Assembly: GCA_014905825.1 (NCBI GenBank)
Contig: JACGCN010000001.1
Location: 682,001-746,000 of the forward strand
Reading direction: 5' to 3'
Length of the DNA: 64,000 nt
Source: Lyophyllum atratum
Lineage: Eukaryota > Basidiomycota > Agaricomycetes > Agaricales > Lyophyllaceae
Shown piece by piece: positions 58,504 through 64,000 of this stretch. Both the position numbers and the translations under genes were made by a program. A model generated the notes under the pieces. The model was given only the letters and a program-made list of their open reading frames with translations, was not told the DNA's origin and did not search any database. Within the stretch, counting starts at the first letter, position 1. Each line of letters starts with the position of its first letter.

Positions 58504-60457
58504 ATGTCTTCCCATCCCCACTCCTCCACCGCAAATCTCGTCGGCGTCCACTATCGTGTGGGCAAGAAAATCGGCGAGGGCTCCTTCGGTGTCATCTTCG
58601 AAGGTCCGTCTCTCTCATCTTGCGCGTACCTACAAGCCTAAGCATCTGTCATAGGTACAAATCTGCTCAACTCGCAGACCGTTGCCATCAAATTCGTGTG
58701 TCCTCATCCAGACCGGTGCCACCCCTGGCAGGCATCACTAATCCCTTTCATAGGAGCCCCGAAAGGCCGAAGCCCCTCAGCTACGAGACGAATGTCGTTC
58801 TTACCGTATATTGGCCGGCTGCAGTCAGTGTTGACCTCTCACCCAATCTGCGTTTGCTCATCTCGTTGTGGCAGCCGGAATACCACAAATCTACCACTTC
58901 GGTCAGGAAGGGCTCCACAACATCCTTGTCATTGACCTGTTGGGACCGAGCTTGGAGGACCTCTTCGATATGTGTGGTCGAAAGTTTTCTATCAAGACCG
59001 TTTGCATGGCAGCACGGCAAATGGTAGGTAAACCGCCTCCTGAACATGTCTTGTAACATTCAACCTCCATCACCAGCTATCCCGAGTTCAAACCATTCAC
59101 GAAAAGAACCTCATCTATCGTGATATCAAACCTGACAACTTCCTCATTGGTCGTCCTGGGACTAAGGGAGCCAATGGTCAGTCCAGCGACCCTCGACGCT
59201 CCTCTACAAAGCCCTGACCTTGGCCATTTTACGCAGTCGTGCACGTTGTGGACTTCGGTATGGCGAAACAATACCGTGATCCGAAGACAAAGCAGCATAT
59301 CCCTTACAGGGAGCGAAAGAGTTTAAGCGGTACCGCACGATACATGAGTATCAACACCCACTTAGGCAGAGGTATGACCAGTTCGTGACTATTTCACGCC
59401 TTAGTGGACTCATCCATGCCCAACCAGAACAATCGCGGAGGGATGATCTGGAAGCCCTCGGCCATGTCTTCATGTACTTCCTCCGCGGAAGCTTGCCATG
59501 GCAGGGCCTCAAAGCTGCCACCAATAAACAGAAGTATGAGAAGATTGGGAGAGAAAAAGCAAACGACACCTATCAAGGAGTTGTGCGAAGGTTTTCCGGG
59601 TATGAGCGCATCTCACCTGATCATCTTATTTCTAACGATACTTTCACTTCCTCAGAAGAATTCGGGATATACTTAAACTACGTGCGCAAGCTCGGATTCG
59701 AAGAAACGCCTGATTACGATTTCCTACGAGAGCTCTTTGCGAAGGTCTTGAAGAGTAGTGGTGAGGTAGAAGATGGCGTTTTTGATTGGAATTTATTAAA
59801 TGGTGAGCTTCCATCCCTGCTCTCCATGTCGACTTTAACCAATACTGAAATTAGGCGGCAAAGGTTGGGAAGCCTCCGTGGTATGTGACCTCCATTTTTC
59901 CCCCGAGCATTCAACGAATGTTGAAAATCATCTGCTAGAGCGGAGCCAGCCCGATGCTTGCGCAAATGCAAAACGCAGGTCTAGTTCCCGACCGGCGCAG
60001 AGACAACCGCGATTCAGACCGTCGGCGGTCTCAGGCAGGCAACGTTGTCCCTCCATCGCCTGCTCTCGTTCGACACGGTTCAAAGCAGCGCCGAGGCCCC
60101 GCTGCGCTCGCCCCAGGTGTTCTAAACGCGACAGGACAGTACACCCCTCATTCCACCACCGCTCAAGTCAACGTACCAGTTGGAACTCCACACCAACATC
60201 CATACGCCAATCCTGGCACTGCTGGGTATGACTATGGCCGAGATGTCGTGGATGATGCCTATGGAGGTCAACAACAGCAGTATGGCCGTGCATCACCCAT
60301 GGTGTCCAGTATCGGTGCAGCGCCTCCTGCGGTTAGCAATGTGCGTGCAAGAGCTGGAGAAGCTGGGGTGTCTCATGGGGACGGGTACAATGGGCAGCAG
60401 ATCGAAGACGTGCAGCCGAAACCAAGTTTCTTGAGAATACTCACATGCCGGTGTTGA
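58504..60457 (+). CDS. Casein kinase 1, YCK/Cki1 membrane-type
   Basis: The protein kinase begins at residue 15 ([18 protein letters not shown]), with the [18 protein letters not shown] segment typical of CK1, [20 protein letters not shown], catalytic loop [34 protein letters not shown], and the CK1-specific [20 protein letters not shown] in place of [23 protein letters not shown] follows. A Gln/Pro/Gly-rich tail ends in LTCRC: closely spaced C-terminal cysteines are palmitoylated in YCK1/2 and fix the kinase at the plasma membrane. One extra G near 59550 breaks the frame within [19 protein letters not shown]. Several introns lie at conserved fungal positions. Confidence 0.92.
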
Positions 60458-60783
60458 CGATCGTCTCTTTCTTGCATACATCATTACCTATCCTCCCCCC
60501 GCATTGCTCTCTTGATTAACGTGCACCTTATCATGTCCAGCCTTCCGGCATATGTCCTCACATCTTTTCTTACCTTCGATACCCTTAACTGACTCTTTCA
60601 TAATTTTTGTTTCCTGGGCCCGACAATCACCCATAAATTATAGTGGAAAATATTTCTCGTCGTGCTATTACAGTAAGTACAATGTGAAGATGCAATGATA
60701 TAAGAGATCCACGTGAGCTACATATGTACAACAAGGAAGATGGGTATATAAATTATTAGAGGGTCCAAGGATTGTCTGTAACA

Positions 60784-63700
60784 TCACCTGATAGAGATCA
60801 GAGACGCATTTACGAAGGACAAAACTGAGAACGTACCATATCCCAACGATGTCACACTGCGTGAACCTGAAGGAGCGAAACAGTCCTTGGCGAGGTTATC
60901 TGGAGCGACCACTGCTGCTTCCTCCGGCTGCTCGTAATCATCCTCCCAGTTCATCGCTACAGATATCCATCGGATGATGAGCCTACTACACTGATACATC
61001 CACAAACGGACCTACATTGCTCAGAACGAGTGGCAAGGGGTGTATGCGCAGGAGCTCGCCCATCCCTAGCGTCCCAGTTCGTGGCTGCAAGATCTGTCAG
61101 ATACTGAGCTTCGTCCACACGGCGAGACGTACCTGGCTCAAGATGAATGTCAACGGGTGTCTTGGAGACAAGTTGTACGTTCTGAGCTACCTCGAGCCAT
61201 GCTTGAGATGCCTGAGAATCAGATGACGGTTGCATTGGGGGCTGAGGAGTAGAGGGATCGGTTGAGAACATATTATTCGCCCTAATGTCAACCGGACTGT
61301 GCGGAGTTAGAGGCAGGGAGTCGTTCGGTGTGATGGGCCTTTGCGTAGTGGATCTAGGCGAGATGGAGCTGGGCGGATTAGATCCTTGAGAGATATGTCT
61401 ACGCATATGGCCCCGGTTCTGCTTGGCGTTTTGACTCTTTTGAGTGTTTGTGACGGCAGGAGGGCTGGGACCCCCATCTGACCGAGTCTGATGAAGGTCA
61501 TCAATATTCGGCTTCCCAGCGCCGTTTCTTTGCCAGCCATTGTCTACAGGTTGCCGATTGTAAGGGCCTGCATACTTGGCTCTGTGGCGGGGGAACGAGT
61601 TGTTCTGCTGAATTATGCCACTAGAGAGTCGTTGACGAGGCCCGTACTGCCCAGAACCAGCAAAGATTTCACGTTCATAGATCGTTGGGTGACCGCGGTC
61701 ATTGTCGTGACAAGTCTCTATTCGTGGCGATTCATAGTAGACGCGATCCTCAGGGAGAGGTCCGAAAGCTGCATTGTGGTCAGCTTCCGAATTGTCATGT
61801 AAGCTTTTGTGTTGTGTGGGGCAGATAAAATCGCACCACCGATATATGAAACATCATAACACCCCTCCCTCTCATAAGGTTGCCAACGTTCCCATGGGGT
61901 CGATGGGGCCGGGTCATAATATCCAGAATCCTGTCGGTTATGTGGTGGCATATGATAGAACTGCTGCTGGAGAGAGAATTAGTGTCCGCTAGTAAGCTGG
62001 GTGAGACGGAGAGCACCTGTTCCACATGGGGCGTTGGGCCGCCCTGGAGCAGAATCGCGAAACATATTAGAGAATTGCCAGAAAGGGAAGGCGTTGTATC
62101 ACACCTGGGACCAGTATGGGTTCTGCGGCTATGATATGTCAATGAAAGGGCAAACCTCCGACAATTGATGACCTACAGGAAGCGAATGACTGGTTCCAGG
62201 CTAGGAAAGACTCCTCAGTACTTACCTCAAAGCCAAAGGTTGAAATCACACACCGCATTGACTTTTTGTGTCATCACTGCCAGTCCATTTAGGAATATCT
62301 CGGTCGCTATTCCAGGCTGTAGGAGTTGATGGAGCGGATTTTGAGGTATTTGTGGCGGTTGACTTTGGCGTAGCCATTTCACTTCGTCTTTGAGATGGTC
62401 AACTTCATCGCGTAGCTGTTTGACAACGTGGTCGTGCTGTCCATCGGCTATCGGAAGGAGATGAGGGTTATTTGGAACTGACTGTGCAATATTGTGATCA
62501 GGTCTATATCCTGCATTATGCATATAATGATTGTTCCATGTTGCATGATTAAGGGCCTGAGCCAAACCATCGGAGGATGTTGATTGGGGATAGGTAGAAG
62601 AGGATGAAGACGATTGATATGATGTATTTGTTGGTGGTAAACGTTTTGCGGCGCGGGCGCGTCTCTTAGAAGAGGTTCTTCTTGAAATGGAGGCCAGGGA
62701 GAGCATCTGTATTGCTATTTACTAGATCTCGTCTCCAAACACGCCTGGCTGTATCCTCGGCGGGGCTCGAAGGTCGACTCGCAGCCGCAGGAAAAGCTTC
62801 AGGTCTCATGTTCTGCAGTCTTTGCGATGTCCCGCTGATTATCTCGGGAGCACATGTTGCGGTACTTGAAGCCGATGTGGAAGCAGTAGATGGTCCAAGA
62901 TCGGCCCTTGGGACATCTAGAGCCCTGGAAGAACGGGGACCCCGACCGGGTGATTTGACGAATCTACCTCTTTCGACGTAGGTTCGGGTTTGAAGATTGG
63001 ACTGGAGTGGTAGCGTCGGTGATTGTAGAATGAGGGATCGCGGGAGAGATTATGGTAGAGGTTGTGAAAAGTTCTGTATCGGGGGCAGCGCTGGAGTCTT
63101 TCATCGAGATCGCGTCCTCGGTTGTAATGGTCGGTGAGCAAGTCAGATCTACCTACAATGCAACGATAAGGACGACACATCGGGTTCATACAAATTTAAG
63201 AATACCTGCATCGTTACGCACGTTTGTTGAGTGTCCAACGCTCCAACGCTCAACATCTGGGGCTCATCGCTGACCGACTGTGCATTGTTGCGACCATCAG
63301 GATGACGCAACGAGATTACTAAAAGTCAGATTACCTGTACGCTCGTGCTCTCCTGTGGAGCGCTGAGGGACCGACTATCGATAGTACTCGATGGTGATCT
63401 CGATGGGCGCTTGACCTTATGAGCTGGGATCTCAATATAGTCCAGAAGTATACGTTTGCGTTTGTGCGAGGTTGAATTGGGTAGAGGTGTCTGTCTTGCG
63501 GTTGCGAGTGTGCCGGGAGAGTCCGCTTGAGGAAGTGTCGACGGTGGCAGTGAAGTGGTGATGGGCGAATCTGGTATTAGTGCATCTGACAGTGATGGAT
63601 CGTCGGGCAGTTCTTCATCCTGGTCAGGTGCCATCTGTAATCAGACGCGTCAAGTTTGAAATCCCATGCGCTAAAGACTCAGACGAAATCTTGCACTTAC

Positions 63701-63964
63701 ATGAAGTATGCGTGCATTCTTGTCGTACCAACCCAACCTCATAAATCGAGAATTGATAGGTTGGCATGTTACATACTCCAATGCAAGGTGAGCACGCTGC
63801 TGACTGAGGTTTGGTTTGTTCCCGTTCTTCTGGCTCAGTAAGAAATCCTCACGCCCTTCTTCAAAAATACCCTTAGACGTAAGATGCCCCTGATGATGGG
63901 TTTCGTGCAATGAATCAGAGAAATGGTTCAGCAAGGCGTCGGCGGCATGAAGCTTTTGCGACAT
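60784..63964 (-). CDS. Unidentified long low-complexity protein with a short folded N-terminus and coiled coil
   Basis: The gene starts MSQKLHAADALLNHFSDSLH at 63964, with a helical N-terminus (ALEYVTCQPINSRFMRLGWY) that splices in phase (donor after ARILH near 63701, acceptor before MAPDQDEELPDD at 63634). Next are Pro/Ser-rich stretches with basic patches (HKRKRILLDYIEIPAHKVKR and SSKRRARAAKRLPP), a coiled coil (VVKQLRDEVDHLKDEVKWL) and a long Ser/Pro/Thr/Gln part to about 60960, ending WEDDYEQPEEAAVVAPD. Several frames must be joined, so exon structure and ends are provisional. Composition (basic clusters beside a coiled coil, disordered flanks) suggests a nuclear regulator. I recognise no domain; the 5' end may lie close to the window edge. 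Confidence 0.45.
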
Positions 63965-64000
63965 CAGAAGATGTGTAAAGCATTTAGCATGGTGGCACTT

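Noticed and set aside
1..64000. CRISPR arrays, phage, bacterial operons or restriction systems
   Set aside because: No regularly spaced repeats or bacterial gene patterns; the region is typical intron-rich fungal DNA.

Overview
This window is nuclear DNA of a filamentous basidiomycete, most likely an Agaricomycete. Genes are dense, on both strands, and split by many introns of about 47-65 bases with CTAAC/CTRAY-like branch sites. They encode a full set of eukaryotic housekeeping proteins (TAF7, GAA1, LUC7, BET3, XAP5, BUD23, Ran/GSP1, VMA8, RPL26). A DUF7918 protein and a secreted pectate lyase fit a plant-associated or wood/litter-living mushroom-forming fungus. No prokaryotic, viral or plasmid-like region was seen.

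Layout. 1-7.2 kb: the end of a CHMP7-like ESCRT-III gene, a small soluble ABC ATPase of the STAR1/FetA type, HSP12, an ABCF ATPase and the OTU1 deubiquitinase. 7.3-12.4 kb: an intron-containing tRNA-Phe, an APE1-type AP endonuclease, a DUF7918 protein and a pectate lyase. 12.5-23.3 kb: a 26-bp palindrome, a metaxin/SAM-type import protein, TAF7, GAA1 and a USP48-like deubiquitinase. 23.5-34.5 kb: an unidentified long disordered protein, LUC7, a J-domain/ankyrin protein sharing a short divergent promoter with BCS1, and BUD23. 34.9-39.3 kb: an F-box remnant, BET3, mitochondrial uS13 (SWS2) and XAP5. 39.4-40.6 kb: a 1.2-kb non-coding DNA transposon with hAT hallmarks. 40.8-48.9 kb: a second tRNA-Phe, VMA8, RPL26, FRG1, an unidentified protein with two similar helical segments, and Ran/GSP1. 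50-64 kb: a DHA2-type MFS exporter, GID4, a Baeyer-Villiger-type flavin monooxygenase, a membrane-type casein kinase 1 and a long unidentified low-complexity protein.

The genes are mostly unlinked housekeeping functions rather than a pathway cluster. Recurring themes are ubiquitin handling (OTU1, USP48-like, GID4), mitochondria (metaxin, BCS1, uS13m), RNA processing (LUC7, XAP5, FRG1, BUD23) and membrane traffic (CHMP7-like, BET3, GAA1).

Sequence quality matters here. About eleven to thirteen genes translate cleanly once introns are removed. About ten others (for example APE1, TAF7, VMA8, metaxin, BET3) switch frame by one base inside highly conserved stretches where no intron can be placed. 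Most such breaks look like single-base insertions or homopolymer miscounts, so assembly error is likelier than mass pseudogenisation. The best candidates for something new are the hAT-like element, the palindrome upstream of the pectate lyase, the paired intron-bearing tRNA-Phe genes and the three unidentified proteins.
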